The position numbers and the translations under genes were made by a program. From contig OY829667.1 of assembly GCA_963691815.1 (NCBI GenBank), positions 19,063,691-19,127,690 of the forward strand: a stretch of DNA of 64,000 bases, given 5' to 3'. This document shows positions 1-25,022 of the stretch, in pieces. The first letter of the stretch is position 1, and every line of letters begins with the position of its first letter. The notes below the pieces were generated by a model. The model was not told the origin of the DNA and searched no databases. It saw only the letters and a program-made list of their open reading frames with translations. The stretch is from Echiichthys vipera (Eukaryota > Chordata > Actinopteri > Perciformes > Trachinidae).

Positions 1-132
1 AAGCTTTCTCACAAGAAAGTCTCCATCTGTTACTTTCCATTTCCCTCTCAACTAGTGTTTCAGACAGCCTGATGCAGGTGACAGCGTGACCTGCTGAGTC
101 TGTGTCTGAGAGTAAGTCCTCTCCCTTCTGAC
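1..132 (-). other. Partial mtm1 intron at window edge
   Basis: The sequence downstream of the AAG|GTCAGA donor is intronic. No open continuation is seen and the next mtm1 exon is off the left edge. Confidence 0.8.
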
Positions 133-12772
<12,640 letters not shown>

Positions 12773-13359
12773 CGCTCAGGGAGGGGGCTTCCACAGGCTG
12801 AGAACGACAGACACAGAGACTGTTAGTGGTGCTCTGTTCCAAAGCTGGGCTCTTGTTTTCCTGTCGGTATAGAGACAGTCATCAGCAAAAGAAAACACAT
12901 CAGAACATTCTGATAACAGCCCAGGGTCAGAATACACCATGTCAGATAAGACAGAGCTTGTCCACCACTGGATTCATGCCTTTGCCCGTCGCTTGGGACC
13001 ATCCATCCTAGCATCAACATCAGCGGAGCTTATTAGCGGTGCAATTCTTCACTGAGAACTAGTTGAACTAATGAGTTGTTCCGATAAAAATATCAGAAAT
13101 GCTCCTGATGATACTGCCTAAAATGCTGTAAAAGTATCTGCAACTACACAAGTCTATACACCGATCAGATACCATAATTTGGCCACTAAAAAATATCTAA
13201 TTCAAAGTTTACAAAGTTTTTTTTCCATTATGGTCATAAAAGAAAGTTCTTTAGTAGTGATTTCCAAAGTGTGGGCCTATTGATGTGATCTATTTGTCAA
13301 AGTATCTTATCGCATCATTGGCTTATATTTTTTGCTTTACAAATCGTTACATGTACATA

Positions 13360-14704
13360 CACTTGAGATCAAAATTAAAGCATTAATACTTGATTTATTC
13401 TGAAATACAGTTCTTTTTAATGTTCAGAATTCGATAGAATATCAGCTGTTCCTATACCACTGCTGTACTAGCATGTTTTATTAAATAACCAAGGCACTTC
13501 AACAAAAACCTTTATTTAGAGAAAAAAACATTGATCAGAATGAGAGGAGTGGGTTTCTTGCACAACTTTGTTCCCAAAGATTTTCCAGAGATTCTCTATG
13601 GGGTTTATATCTGGACTCTGGGCTGGACATTTCATTGTTTCAATATTCTTAGCTTCAAGGAACTGCTTCACCTGTTTTACAGTGTGACGGGGACATTGTC
13701 TCCCCTCTGGCAGGCGTTACAGAACTCTGTACACAAAAACAGCCAGACATAAAAACAGTTTCTACCCCCAGGCCGTCACACTGCTGAACAATTGACCCCA
13801 CCCGACAGATCACACACACATGCCGAAGACAAATGCACCTTATGCACCTTATGTATATCATTGTAAATAATATAACAAAGATATTTATAACAGCCTGGTC
13901 ACTTTACTTTGCACAATTATTTTATCTTTCAATTTTAAATTTCTCATATTTACTTGTTAACCTATTTTTAATATTACCTCTATTTTTTATCTTAAATTAT
14001 TGTTCTGTGTTGTTCTGTAAATGTTATTGTTATTGTTATGTTTAGGTTTGTCCTGTTAAATGTTTGGAAACTGTGAGAAAAGTATAAGCCGGAGTCAAAT
14101 TCTCTGTATGTCCAACATACTTAGCAATAAACCTGATTCTGATTCTGATTCTGATTCTGATTCATGAAAATTGCAGCTGATTGGGAAACGATTGCAGTGA
14201 AGGTGTTGCATGCTGATGGAGGTTCACATAAACATTTGCATTCACCCTGACATGTAGCTGTACAAGAGGCCAAACTCCTGCTGCAGAACTGCAGGAACTG
14301 ACTTCTTTACACACTTTGGGTTCAGTCTTTCCCCAGTCCTATGCCCAACACAATGTTTCCATCAGACCCAAATAAAGTGAACGTCCTCTCATCACTGAAG
14401 TCACTCTGGACCAGTTCTCCTCTGTCCACTCAACATGCTCCTCAGCAAAGGCAAGTCTAGCCTTTTTATTCTTTCTGCTGATGAGAGGTTGTGACCAGGA
14501 GAAAAGTGACCAGGAGAGCTGCAGATAAACAGGGGGTGTCCAAAATTGCTTTTTTCAGAAAATAAAGGTTTTTGTTGAAGTGCCTTGTTTATTTACAGCA
14601 GAGGTATAGAGACAGAAGATATTCTATCAAATTCTGAACAATATAAAATCAAAAATTTCAGAATAAACTAAGTATTAATAATTTGCTCTCTAATTTCTCC
14701 AGTG
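13360..14704 (-). mobile_element. Tc1/mariner-like element, degenerate copy interrupted by a LINE tail
   Basis: The ends are TA|CACTTGAGATC at the left (TA at 13358-13359) and TCTCCAGTG|TA at the right (TA at 14705-14706), inverted relative to each other. The interior is collinear with the better copy at 53387-55528, for example GATTTTCCAGAGATTCTCTA, GGGCTGGACATTTCATTG and CAGTCTTTCCCCAGTCCTA. Most of the transposase N-terminus present in the other copy is deleted near 14500. A LINE 3' end is inserted at about 13702-14163. Confidence 0.8.
13702..14163 (+). mobile_element. 5'-truncated non-LTR retrotransposon 3' end (Rex1/L2-like)
   Basis: Codons 13712-13795 read RRYRTLYTKTARHKNSFYPQ then AVTLLNN and stop, matching the typical C-terminal end of fish Rex1/L2-type reverse transcriptase proteins. 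An AT-rich 3'UTR follows, ending with a (CTGATT)n tail after CAATAAAC at about 14129. It is inserted into the Tc1-like copy. Confidence 0.75.
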
Positions 14705-16304
14705 TATATACTGTATATCATAATACATTTCTAAATGTTATGGTAATCAGATTATCGGCTGATTTGCAAGTTCAGATATCAGAATCAGTATCAGGAAAGT
14801 TAAAAAAATAAAATAAAAAGGCATCAGAACATCTCGACTAAAACAGGTTCAACCAACCAGATATATACCAAGCTATATGGTGAGTGGATCAGTTTTAAAT
14901 ATTGCATGGAGGTAGTGTACTAACTGTAAAATCCACAATGATCTAAAAAAATCTCTTACTGTACTGTGTTTCTGACTAGTGCACCTCCACCATGTCATCG
15001 AGGTTAACACTTCACCTGACTGTGCCTGGCTGTTAACAGCATGGCTCAGTGAGTCTACATCCCCGATTCGTCCAAAAACACTGGATCCTACAGTTTCCAT
15101 AATGCAACGTAACATATTTTCTTTAGAGTCTCTCAGCTCTACAGATTGTATTACTTTGAAAGTGCTTCATCACATTTTCATATGGTTCAACAAGTTTGTT
15201 CAATCGAAATAAAGTTTCAAGATTTCAAAATTGAATTGGAAAAAAATAAAAGAGTCATATATTCAACTCTAATGTTAAAGTGAGCTTATTCCTGCTCTGC
15301 CTGGAGATACCTGTCAAAATGAACCTGTCTGAACATGTGCGCTTCAGGAGGGGAGAGAGGGAGGGAGGGAGGGGAACTGGGAATACAAATGTGTCTGTGA
15401 GTCAGAGAGAGAGAGGGCGGGAGTTACATAGAGACGGAGAGAAAGTCTAAAAGTGAAACTTTATTTAGAAACCACGGCGTGTGATTCACAGATCATTGGG
15501 CAACCAAAAACAAATATTGAAGAAAGACACCCAAACGTACTGATCAGTCATAGTGTGGATGGACTGATATCATAATTAGACGAGGGGATTTTGTTTCATA
15601 TCTGTCCTGTTCTGGTCTATAATTGTGTTCTTGTGGCTGACTGTGGGGAAACCACCCTCACAGAGGTTTGTTGTTGGGAACCGTATAAGGTTTTCCCTAA
15701 GAGACAAGCTTTGGTATACAACAGAAATGATGAGAGTACATGATTAAGCAGCTTTCTTCTGGTCAAACAATCTGGTCTTGTGTTCTGAAGCAGACGCATC
15801 AATACTGACATTAAGTATATGAAAGTACGGGCTATAAATGCTTCCTCATTCTGTGAAATGTGTGGCAGCGGGGTGCAATGAAGCGTGAACTAATTATAGT
15901 GCGGTTAAACTGAGATTTCATGGAAAATGAGAATTACAGCTACTTATATCTGAGGTTATCTCAGGGCTGGACAACTAACTTCAATAGTGTGAGCATGTGT
16001 GTGATTAATATTTTCTTTAACATAGTAGTTTTCCCACATAAAAAGTAAAAAAAGACAATCTACGCTTCTATTCTGGATTGAATGCAAGTATGGGGCATTA
16101 TAAGTTGCTTGCACGATGGACCTATGCGGACATCTTTTGTTTCTTTTAATTTTGGTTCAGGTTCATCTGGTTCTCTGTCAACTGAATCAATTTGCACATA
16201 TGTTTCTGATGCTGACAGTTCGTCCAACTTTCCACCCCACAGTCAAACAACTTTATTGGCTTTGCCATCTTCTCACTTTCCAGTGTGCACACAAGTGACC
16301 ACAC

Positions 16305-17233
16305 TAGGGCTGCAGCTATCCAATCTTTTTGTAATTGAGTATTCTACCGATTATTCCATCGATTAATCTGATTAAAAAAATATTATAATTTTGTAAAAAA
16401 AGATATATTATGTCTGGGGTAGGCCTATTTGGTGTGGTAACCTGGGGGTGGGTGTGTTTGTTTGTGTTTGAGTGTGCACACGTGCACGTATGTACATGTG
16501 CGTGAGGGGAAGAGGGAGAGAGAGATGTGTGTGTTGAAGGCAATACATTCACAATTTACCATGAGTAACTTTACTATTTCAACAGTTCAAAGTGGTGCAT
16601 AAAATTCTATGTGACGTACGTGTTTACTCAAACAGGTTTATAGACAAATAGATTAATCTATAAATGAATTAGAGATAGATATTATCAGGAAGAGTGAGTC
16701 TCTCTCTTCCTGTTTACTGTAACAACAACAACGTACAAAACTCCACTGACACATTTACTCAAAACTATAAAGACTGATCAGGGAGGTGACGTTATGTTTA
16801 ACATTGTAATGAAAAACTAAACATATAGGCGTTCATGAGGACAGCCAACGTTACGCATTCTCTTCCTGTTTGTCCATCACTACGGCAACCATCCTCCTTA
16901 AACTGAAACAGCGTCGCTCGGTGAAGTGGCGTTAACAACGGGCTGCTCATCGATGTCGTGCTGTTGTGGTAGAACAGTTCTAGTTCACAGTGGACAAATT
17001 TACCTTTTGGCTTCTTTTTAAGTGTGAAATGATCCCAAACTTATTCTCTGCCTTTTCCAGATGTAGTGTAGTGCATCCGCAAAAACGGTCCGTGTGGAAC
17101 AATGATCCCTGCACTGAACAGGCCGCAGAACGCGCCAGAAAGGAAATAAACGAATCATCAAGGCAGAGATTTTGACTCAATGAATTTTTGTAATTGAGCA
17201 ACTTGAGTTACTCAAGTAATTGTTTCAGCCCTA
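16305..17233. mobile_element. hAT-like nonautonomous element
   Basis: The left end TAGGGCTGCAGCTA and the right end TTTCAGCCCTA are inverted. Subterminal stretches GATTATTCCATCGATTAATC at the left and GAGTTACTCAAGTAATTG at the right resemble the abundant fish hAT-derived repeat. No transposase is recognisable over 929 bp. The target duplication is not clear. Confidence 0.6.
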
Positions 17234-17409
17234 AAACACACCAATGCATGTGCAGTTGTCTGGTTCTGACTGTAACAGTTATATTCAAATATCATTAATG
17301 CAACAAATATTAAAATTGTACTTTATTTGGGCTGCACATTTTGCTGTCCCTTTTTCTTCATGTGTTAAAAAGTAGTTTATACTGATGAGAACCAACGGTC
17401 GAAAATTGG

Positions 17410-17820
17410 TTGCCAATGGCAACCTGGTAACCGTGACTGCCGAGACTTTGCCGGCCATCAGGTTGTGAATGGCTCAGGGCCATCCTCCATCCAGGACATG
17501 GTCAAAGCGTACACCCCAGCTCCTCCATTATGCTCTGCCTCTGACAATCAGTTTGCTACTCACTCCCTACTAAAGGGGGCCTGACTCTACACAATCCTGA
17601 CTGTTTGCTGTCCTGGCTCCACATTGGTGCAACAGGCTCCCCATTGACATCAGGACACACAACTGCTACACATCTTCCCTCTCAGATGAAAACTCACCTG
17701 TTCAGACCGCACCTTGGCCTATAAAAAGGATTCTTTTGGATTGTATCCACATGGTTGAATGCACTTACTGCAAGTTCCTTCAGTTAAAAGCATCAGCTAA
17801 ATAAATGCTACATGACATAA
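17410..17820 (+). repeat. LINE 3' fragment
   Basis: One frame reads LHIGATGSPLTSGHTTATHL and then KTHLFRPHLGL, with an end resembling AAAAGCATCAGCTAAATAAA. This follows a very common fish LINE 3' end with a KTHLF motif before the stop. The frames are broken. Confidence 0.55.
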
Positions 17821-18559
17821 TGACAGCTCGTACTGTACGTATTCACAAAAGTGACTGTTACTACAGTAAACAGCTTGCCTGTGTCCAGACCAGACCAGAC
17901 AGTTGTGTCTGATACCAGCCTGGTAAACAGCCCCTACTCTACTAACCACACAGAAGACAAGAACACACCTGTAGCTCTGTGCACATCAAACACTCAGACA
18001 GATATAGATGTAGAAAAAAAAAGCAGTATTAATAAAAAAAATTGACAAAAAAAAGACACTAAAATGCATTTAGTTTTCTTGACTAAGACCTTATATGAAT
18101 AATTTTCAAAGGACTAAAACTAAATCAAAGTCAGTTGCCAAAATGAACACTTCTCCAACACATACAGTAGATCCATATTTAGCCTTTATGTGGCAAACTA
18201 AAGCCTGTCAAAGATATATGGGCCATACTTTAAAATTGATCTGGCTGCATACAGAAGCTGGAGCAGTTATCCAAGCCAGCAACTGAGTCGGACAGGAAAC
18301 ACCTTCAAAGGCTAACTACGACTGTTTATGTATAGTATAATATAATATCATAAAATAGATTTATAGTCATCATTTCTTACAGGGCTGATTAATCCCACAC
18401 TAGATCAGTTTGACCCGGTGACCTGTGCACCAGTAGCTGGGCGACAACAGAGCAGACACACGTTCACTTCGACATCCCAGACTTTATCTGCGAATACTCG
18501 ATTTAATATGTGAACACAAAGAAATACAGTGAAAATGTCGCGAGGAGTTAAAGTTCAAC

Positions 18560-19055
18560 CCATTTGTTTTTATTGATAGCAGTTAAAGGGCGTGTGGTAC
18601 GGTGTAATTCAGGGTGTTAGCTACATTCTCCACGGACTAACAAACCCTGGCAGTGAAGCGGCAGTTTGCGGTGTGGATACCCAGCGCCAAAGGTGTGAAC
18701 ACAGAGCCAAAGGGTGGCTTTCGGTCTTTTTCACTACCGAGAATCCCGTCGGCGTCAGAAGCGGGTGGCGCTCATGACTAAACGTCAGCACACGGGACAG
18801 TTACGAGCGAGCGGGGGGACAACAAAGCGCCACCAACACCCCCGAAACTGAACTTTTCCAAGTTGGTCATTCCAATACACACAGCTGTGGAGTTGCACCA
18901 GGAAATAGCTAAGGCCTAGACGGTACGACAGCTTGTTCCATCCGAAATACAGGCTCTTTCTGACCCACAGAGCACAGAAACCTTCGGCAAGCCCCTCCGG
19001 AGAACACTTAATACCGACTCGGGTGGCCTCGTTGTGGCCAAATGTCTTAACTTAC
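18560..19055. other. GC-richer, CpG-containing sequence inside the mtm1 promoter region
   Basis: CpG density rises relative to the flanks (for example CGGCGTCAGAAGCGGGTGGC and GAGCGAGCGGGGGGACAAC), consistent with a CpG-island promoter region. The overlapping 60-100 codon open frames have no recognisable similarity. Confidence 0.4.
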
Positions 19056-19165
19056 CCGCAAAGTGCGATTCTCCCGTGGCTGAATGTCGATATGTTCCCC
19101 TCAAGCCACAGCAGGAACTTACCCTACGTCACGTGCCGGGCTGTCATGGCGCGCATTGGCTGGTT
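19056..19165 (-). promoter_or_regulatory. mtm1: Putative mtm1 promoter and noncoding first exon
   Basis: A GC-rich block sits upstream of the mtm1 start-codon exon. On the minus strand it has a CCAAT box (19159-19155), then CACGTGAC overlapping TGACGTAG (19135-19124), and then a consensus donor TTTGCGG|GTAAGTT at 19056/19055. A second donor-like site, GTAGG|GTAAGTT, lies at about 19120. The order CCAAT, E-box/CRE, donor fits a TATA-less promoter with a short untranslated exon spliced across about 6.2 kb to the acceptor at 12798. This is inference from motifs and position; the transcription start is not visible. Confidence 0.5.
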
Positions 19166-19359
19166 GTCAAATTGGAGCTCGCAAGGAATGCAGGGAAATG
19201 TAGTTTTCAAATGGGTTTCCATATTCCTATTATGGCTCTGTTTTAAGTGACAGTTTTGTTGTCTTTCGTTGTTTATGTGTATTTCATTGTTAATAGTTAT
19301 GAATATGTATATGTTTCTTTCTAATATATGTTGTCTGTATAATCTTTGTTGTTTGTACA

Positions 19360-19430
19360 GCTGGAGTTTGTGACAAAAATCATTTCCCCTGGGGTTATTA
19401 AAGTATTTCTGATTCTGATTCTGATATTTT
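19360..19430 (+). repeat. LINE 3' tail
   Basis: The string TTTCCCCTGGGGTTATTAAA followed by GTATTTCTGATTCTGATTCT is a typical fish non-LTR retrotransposon tail. The 5' extent is unclear. Confidence 0.5.
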
Positions 19431-20259
19431 GCGCTGCATCTGGAAAAACACTACGGCACCCCTAAAATCCCAAAAGGTGATTTTTTTTTTTAATCTTGTG
19501 CGAACAAAAAATGATGTTATTCGCATACGGCAATTATCATGTTTTGCAGAAGATAATAATTTGTGATGAAAAAATATTATCTTTTGGGACTTCAGGGCCT
19601 CCGTAGTTTTCACTTCCTGAGAGATATTATGTCTCTTTCTATGATCATTCATTATTTTAGTTGAATGTATTAAAAATAATGTATGGTTATTTCGATTATT
19701 TTTTTGTTTAAAAAATACAAATTATTAGGGAACAAAATCAAAAATGTTCTGGTTCTCTTTATTTGAACGGGCCAATGGCAGGAAAATATTTAACAAATAG
19801 GGTGTGAAGAATAAGATGAAATATATTTAATTTTCGAAAATTTTAAGAGATACACTGAATCCTGTTTTATAAAAAGTCTAATATGAATCTCTTGGCAGTC
19901 ACCACCCTTTTGAAACCTGAAGATTAATTTGAGATGCAGCTCAATTTCTATGAGCTTACCACCACTGTGCTTCAAGTCATAAATCAGATACAAAAAAAGA
20001 ATGAATGAAGCGATCCATCCTCTAAATTCCACAGGTCTCTAGTTCGTGGATGTATGTTCCATGAGGCTGTAATTAACAGCTCATTTTATACAAAAATGCT
20101 CGCACTACAATGAAATGGCTCCTATGAGAACTGACATCATCACACATAAATATAATTGTGCTCGTTGAATCCACAAGAGACTCAGGATTCCAGTCACACA
20201 GCTTACAACACAATTTATGCAATTCAGGACTGTCTATAGACCTGGGTATGCAGAAATAT

Positions 20260-20470
20260 TCAATTCAATTCAATTCAATTTTATTTACAGTGCCAAATCC
20301 TAACAAAAGTTATCTCAGGACACTTTACAGAGTAGGTATAGACCACACTCTATGACTTATTTATGATTTACATAGACCCAACAATTCCCCTGTAGAGTAC
20401 AGTGGCAACAAAAACCTTCACTTTAACAGACAGGAACGAACAGACCCAGCTCTGTGGAGGACGGACATCT
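20260..20470 (+). repeat. Dispersed repeat with (CAATT)n head
   Basis: It starts with CAATTCAATTCAATTCAATT and TTTATTTACAGTGCCAAATC, followed by CTCAGGACACTTTACAGAG and GGTATAGACCACACTCTATG. Related fragments flank the hairpin at 24950-25025 and 25248-25310. This is a common fish repeat; its class is unknown to me. Confidence 0.55.
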
Positions 20471-20508
20471 GTCTGCACCGGTTGAGAGGAAGAAAAGGAG
20501 AGAGAAAG

Positions 20509-20716
20509 AGAGAAAAGACAGACAGATGGACAGAGAGAGACAAAGACAGACAGAGAGAGACAAAGACAGACACAAAGACAGACAGATGGACAGAGAGAGA
20601 CAAAGACACACAGATGGACAGAGAGAGACAAAGACAGACAGATGGACAGAGAGAGACAAAGACAGACAGATGGACAGAGAGAGACAAAGACAGACACAAA
20701 GACAGAGACAGACACA
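20509..20716. repeat. Minisatellite based on GACAGACAGATGGACAGAGA-type units
   Basis: A tandem array of related 20-30 bp units built from GACAGACAGATGG, ACAGAGAGAGAC and AAAGACAGACA. Frames over it read repetitive DRQMDRERQRQ or, on the other strand, CLSLSLSICLS; these are artefacts of the repeat. Confidence 0.85.
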
Positions 20717-22044
20717 CTTCCAGTAACTATAATAATATCTATAGTAATGTGAATATGACTTATACGTTATGGCGGTTAATACAGCAGAACAGTAGAAACA
20801 AGCACAGCTAAGGTTATAGATTATAACAGCAGCAGGAAGCGTCATGCAGGACCACGGCAGCAGGCACAACCATGATCAGCAGAGACCTGCTCCAAATACT
20901 CAAATTCAAATACTCAATTTTAGAATTTTTGAGTAGGCCAAAATAACACATTTGCACTGCATGAGAAAAACCCCATAGAACCGTTTTTCATTCAGATATC
21001 TTGAGGTCTGGGGTCAATGGCCATATCGGGTCTTCCCTCGCCCAAATGTGGCCAAATCTGTGGCGTTAGTTGGCCCCTCTCCTGACCAGGAGCATGTCAT
21101 GGTTGCTATGGATTCTTGTCTAGTTTTCCCGTCGACTTGCTGTTAATCGTCCCTCTCGTTTCTCGGGTCTAAAGAAAAAATAAGATTTCACTAATTTTTC
21201 TCACTGTATCTACTGTATGCAAGATATTCTGGAATGATATGCACACGTGTGACTGGAAAGATTGGACATTAATTAATTAAAGGCTGTTTATAAATGCAAC
21301 AGCAACATATTACAAATGCTGTCAGGCCTAAACCTTGTATCAAACCCAGGTTTTGCTGACAGTTTTAGTATCCAGTGGTGTTACAAGAGGTAGTCACATG
21401 CTCTTTTTGAAACTTTTTCATTGGTAAAAACCTTATAAAATCCCCCACACGGACGTAAAGAGTGACCAACGGCACAGATTTATGAAAGGGAAAAAAAAAA
21501 GAAAAACATATGGAGATACAAGGTTTCTGCCAGACAGTGACAAAATATAAGTTGACAGGCATACGGGTGAATTTCCATCATGCTCTTATTTTTATTTTAA
21601 CGTTGCTCCAAGAGAAAAGGTCTCTGGTGATGGTATGGGATTATTAGCTTTGTGGTCACACACTGGCCCACTATACAAGTTGTATCATTGCAGCCTTGGA
21701 GATGCCACAGAGATCACACATACGTGGACAGATCTGAGCAGAAGAGACTATTACATAACATCACAGTATCACAACATCAGCAGGGCACAGATACTGTAGG
21801 GTTATTTTACTCTTCCAACTGCAGTTCTCACTTGTAACAGTAGAGGCCAACAGAGCACAGATGGTATAAGAGCCCTGCAGTTTTATTATTTATTAGGCTA
21901 TATTACTTTAATTATCTAGTAATATCTTGCACAATAACGGGAACCACCACAGTTCCGTCTGTTTGTGAAAAATTAGACTTTTAGATGACAAAGACCAAAC
22001 TTCAGGGCAGTAAGAGTTTACATTATCAATCGTTGACTCTATTA

Positions 22045-22410
22045 GGAAGAAGAAGAAGAAGAAGAAGAATTCCTTTTTATTAATGCCACAAAGGAAATTA
22101 CATTTTTTCACTCTGTTATTATTTTACAGGTTACACACACACAGGCCCGAAATACACACACATGCACAAACAGGACCTATATACATACAATTAATAGAGA
22201 GATGTCAGAGCGAGGGGGCTGCCAATGGATCGGCGCCCGGGGCAGTTGGGGGTTCGGTGCCTTGCTCTGCAGCACCTTGGCAGTGCCCAGGAGATGAACT
22301 GGCACCTCTCCAGCCACCAGTCCACGCTCCATTCATGGTTCACACAGGGACTTGAACCAGCGAAACAGTTCCCAGCTGAGTCACCTATGGACTGAGCTAC
22401 TGCCGTCCCC
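22045..22410 (-). mobile_element. tRNA-derived SINE, family S, copy 1
   Basis: Read on the minus strand: head GGGGACGGCAGTAGCTCAGT with A box TAGCTCAGT, then B-box-like GGTTCAAGTCCCTG, a GC-rich body with GCAGCCCCCTCGCTCTGACA, and a tail AATTTCCTTTGTGGCATTAA ending in an AAGAATTC(TTC)n stretch. Copies 2 and 3 lie at 27110-27470 (plus) and 28373-28714 (minus). Confidence 0.85.
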
Positions 22411-22738
22411 AAATGAAAAGTCAGCTTTTATTTGTTTGAAGCAAAAAAATTTGAAAACATATACTTGTCAAAACCAAAATGAAGGACTTATGTGCATGTT
22501 AAACTTAAGTATGGCCATCAGTCTCAGGAAGTGAAGGTCTGTAGTTTAGTTTTCTCTGGTGTTGTCTCTCCGGTTGAATCTCTCCATTGAGGTTGAATCC
22601 AAAACACATGAACTGTGAGTTGTGTGACTCGGGAGAAGTGGAGCGAGTGAGTCCCCCGTGAAGCCTACCCTCTATGATGATTTAAGTTTAGTCAATGTTC
22701 CATGAACACTGAAACATGCAGGAGAAGATGACCAACAA

Positions 22739-22863
22739 GTCCTGTGATGGACTGGCATCCTGTCCAGGGTGGACCCAGCCTCACGCCCGATGTCAGCTGG
22801 GATCGGCTCCAGCCCCCCCGCGACCCGACCCCGGGATAAGCGGTTGAAGATGAATGAATGAAT
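22739..22863 (+). mobile_element. 5'-truncated SINE (same family as 6159-6511) with imperfect target duplication
   Basis: It contains only the 3' part: TGTGATGGACTGGCATCCTG, GATCGGCTCCAGCCCCCCC and AAGCGGTTGAAGATGAATGA. It is flanked by GAAGATGACCAACAA (22724-22738) and GAAGATGACTAACAA (22864-22878), one mismatch, which marks its insertion. Confidence 0.85.
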
Positions 22864-23349
22864 GAAGATGACTAACAATCTGACTGACTGACGGTTCGAT
22901 CCTGATGTGTTTTAAGTTAACTTCGCCCCAAAAGCCTGAAAAAAGATAGCAAGATTGAATTTAGTCAGCTTTCCTTAGTATTATACAGTAAGTGATTTGT
23001 ACATTTTGTGAAAGTGTTTTTGAGTAGTATTGTTTGAAAGTGTATACCCATGGTACATCTGCATATGTATAGTTTGGCAGCTCATATGGACTGGGCACAC
23101 ATGACCAGATGACCCCACATGTGCAAGGGCCGTGGATTTTTTATTATTTTAAATTACACATACATCTCAACACCAATTGTCCTATAAGAAAAACTTAAAC
23201 AATGAAGGTAGATGTGGGCCACATTTGTCCCAGCGCCATATTCAAGATTCAAGAAAACTTTATTCATCCCCAGGGGCTCATTAAAGTGGCTGGTCACTTT
23301 GGTTTCCAAACAACATGTCCCTGCTACTGGACAGCAGAGCAACACTGGA

Positions 23350-23449
23350 TGGGTTCTTCCTTGGCCCACGCTTCACCCTTCCGTCAAGTTTCATGAAATT
23401 CAGGCCAGTAGTTTGACTGTAATCCTGCTGACAGACAGACAGACAGACC

Positions 23450-23511
<62 letters not shown>

Positions 23512-23570
23512 AAAAACAAACAGACAAAAGCAACTGTAAAATATAACTTCCTTGGTGGAGGTAATACTTT
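23350..23570 (+). repeat. LINE-type 3' tail with (CAGA)n array
   Basis: CTTCCGTCAAGTTTCATGAA, then TAATCCTGCTGACAGACAGA, a CAGA array at 23431-23509, then TTCCTTGGTGGAGGTAATAC. This order is that of a widespread fish repeat tail in which the tetranucleotide has expanded. Confidence 0.6.
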
Positions 23571-23613
23571 CTTGTCTACTGTTTGATGGCTGAAAGATGA
23601 GTAAGACCTAAAG

Positions 23614-23930
23614 TTGTTCCAGATCGTCTCGTCTCAGATAACACTTGGACATGTTCTTTGTAGTGAGGTCATCATGTCATGAATGCTGATTATCAGTTAT
23701 AAGATTCTGGGAAATGTCCTTTTGTTTGGGCCTATAAAAAATACTAAAAGTATTAAAATAATTCTAAAAAAGTATATAAATATATATAAAAAATATAAAA
23801 ATAATAAAAAGAAAAGTATAAATATATATATATAAATATATATAAAGAATAAAAATAATAAAAAGAAAAGTATAATATATATATATATTCATATAAAGAA
23901 TAAAAATAATAAAAAGAAAAGTATAATATG

Positions 23931-23963
<33 letters not shown>

Positions 23964-24453
23964 AAAAGGAAAGTATTAAAAAATATATATTAATAAATAT
24001 TAAAAGTAAAAACAATACATAAATAAATTAAATATAAAAGAATCTGATATTTAAACAAAAACAATCAATGACAATAATAGTCATAATATCTCAGGGGCTA
24101 CAGAAAATCCTTAATCCTTAAAAATATGGTGTTATGAGTTCACTTTGTTTGTTTGTCATAAGTGTTAACGTAAATACGTACAAATTGAGTTCAACCATAA
24201 AGATGTGGATGTTTGTGAAGGTGAAATCTGTCAATTACAAGATCTGTCATGTGACTCAAAGATGTATTACAACATTGGAATTCGGTGATGATGTCTTTAG
24301 ATATCATCATTATTGAGTGTCCAGTCTTGTTCTGAACAAATGTGTCTCACAGAACACAGGAGAGGGTTGGTGACCGATCAAAGTCAAAACAGCTTTTGGC
24401 TCAGCTCCACAAAAGGTGCCTTCAGCATCAACGCCAACGCATTTTTGATATAT
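23614..24453. repeat. Duplicated block, copy 1
   Basis: Near-identical to 26294-27095 in the same orientation, starting TTGTTCCAGATCGTCTCGTC and ending CCAACGCATTTTTGATAT. The AT-rich centre (about 23750-24040) differs in length between copies. A 60-codon open frame at 24134-24316 is kept in both. There is no known similarity. Confidence 0.9.
23755..24040. repeat. AT-rich low-complexity tract
   Basis: Arrays of (TA)n alternating with AAAAATAATAAAAAGAAAAG-type units. Expanded and rearranged relative to the partner at 26430-26740. Confidence 0.85.
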
Positions 24454-25022
24454 TTCCTAGCACTCAACCACGGCATTAAATAGTCTGACCTGTTCCACAG
24501 ACTTTCAGTAGCGTGTGGTTGCTGCCAGCCTCAGTGAGTGCATGTTAAGTTTTTCCAAGTGATAATGCAGTTGGTTCTGCAGGCTTTGGAAGTGTAGGCT
24601 ATATTAACTTCTACTGAATCATTAGCTGGATAGTTATAACTACGCAGCCATGGAAACACATTCATGTGATTGAGTTATTTCTCACAGTTCCATGTAGTTT
24701 TTACCTGTTGGAGGGGCGTATAGCCATGCGTAGAGAGAAAAAAATAAAAAATGAGCTGCCTAAAATTAGAGTGGAGCTGTGTGGCCCCCATTCTGGTGGT
24801 CATGGTCCATAGCAGCTTTAATTGGATACAGTGTAGGAGCCCTGCTGCAGGGATCCCGCTGCAGCCACGTATTTTGGCTGTCAGAGGGGGCCCCTCACAA
24901 AGAACATCCTAGGGGCCCATGACCACCTTAATCCGCCCTTGTGCATGATACAATAATTGGGTTCAATGTTATTTATAGTACCAAATCAGAATCTGACACT
25001 TTCCATATGGAGCAGGTCTAGA

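Larger units (their letters stand above)
12798..19055 (-). other. Putative first intron of mtm1
   Basis: The sequence between the start-codon exon acceptor and the proposed untranslated exon. It holds a Tc1-like relic, a LINE tail, a LINE fragment and a hAT-like element, listed separately. The rest (about 14710-16300 and 17830-18550) is AT-rich with no recognised feature. Confidence 0.5.
19431..22044. other. Intergenic sequence
   Basis: AT-rich sequence without a recognisable coding exon. It contains the dispersed repeat at 20260-20470 and the tandem repeat at 20509-20716, listed separately. Confidence 0.45.

Noticed and set aside
20368..20869. Open frames of 90-148 codons rich in DRERQ or CLSLS
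   Set aside because: They are products of the tandem repeat at 20509-20716.
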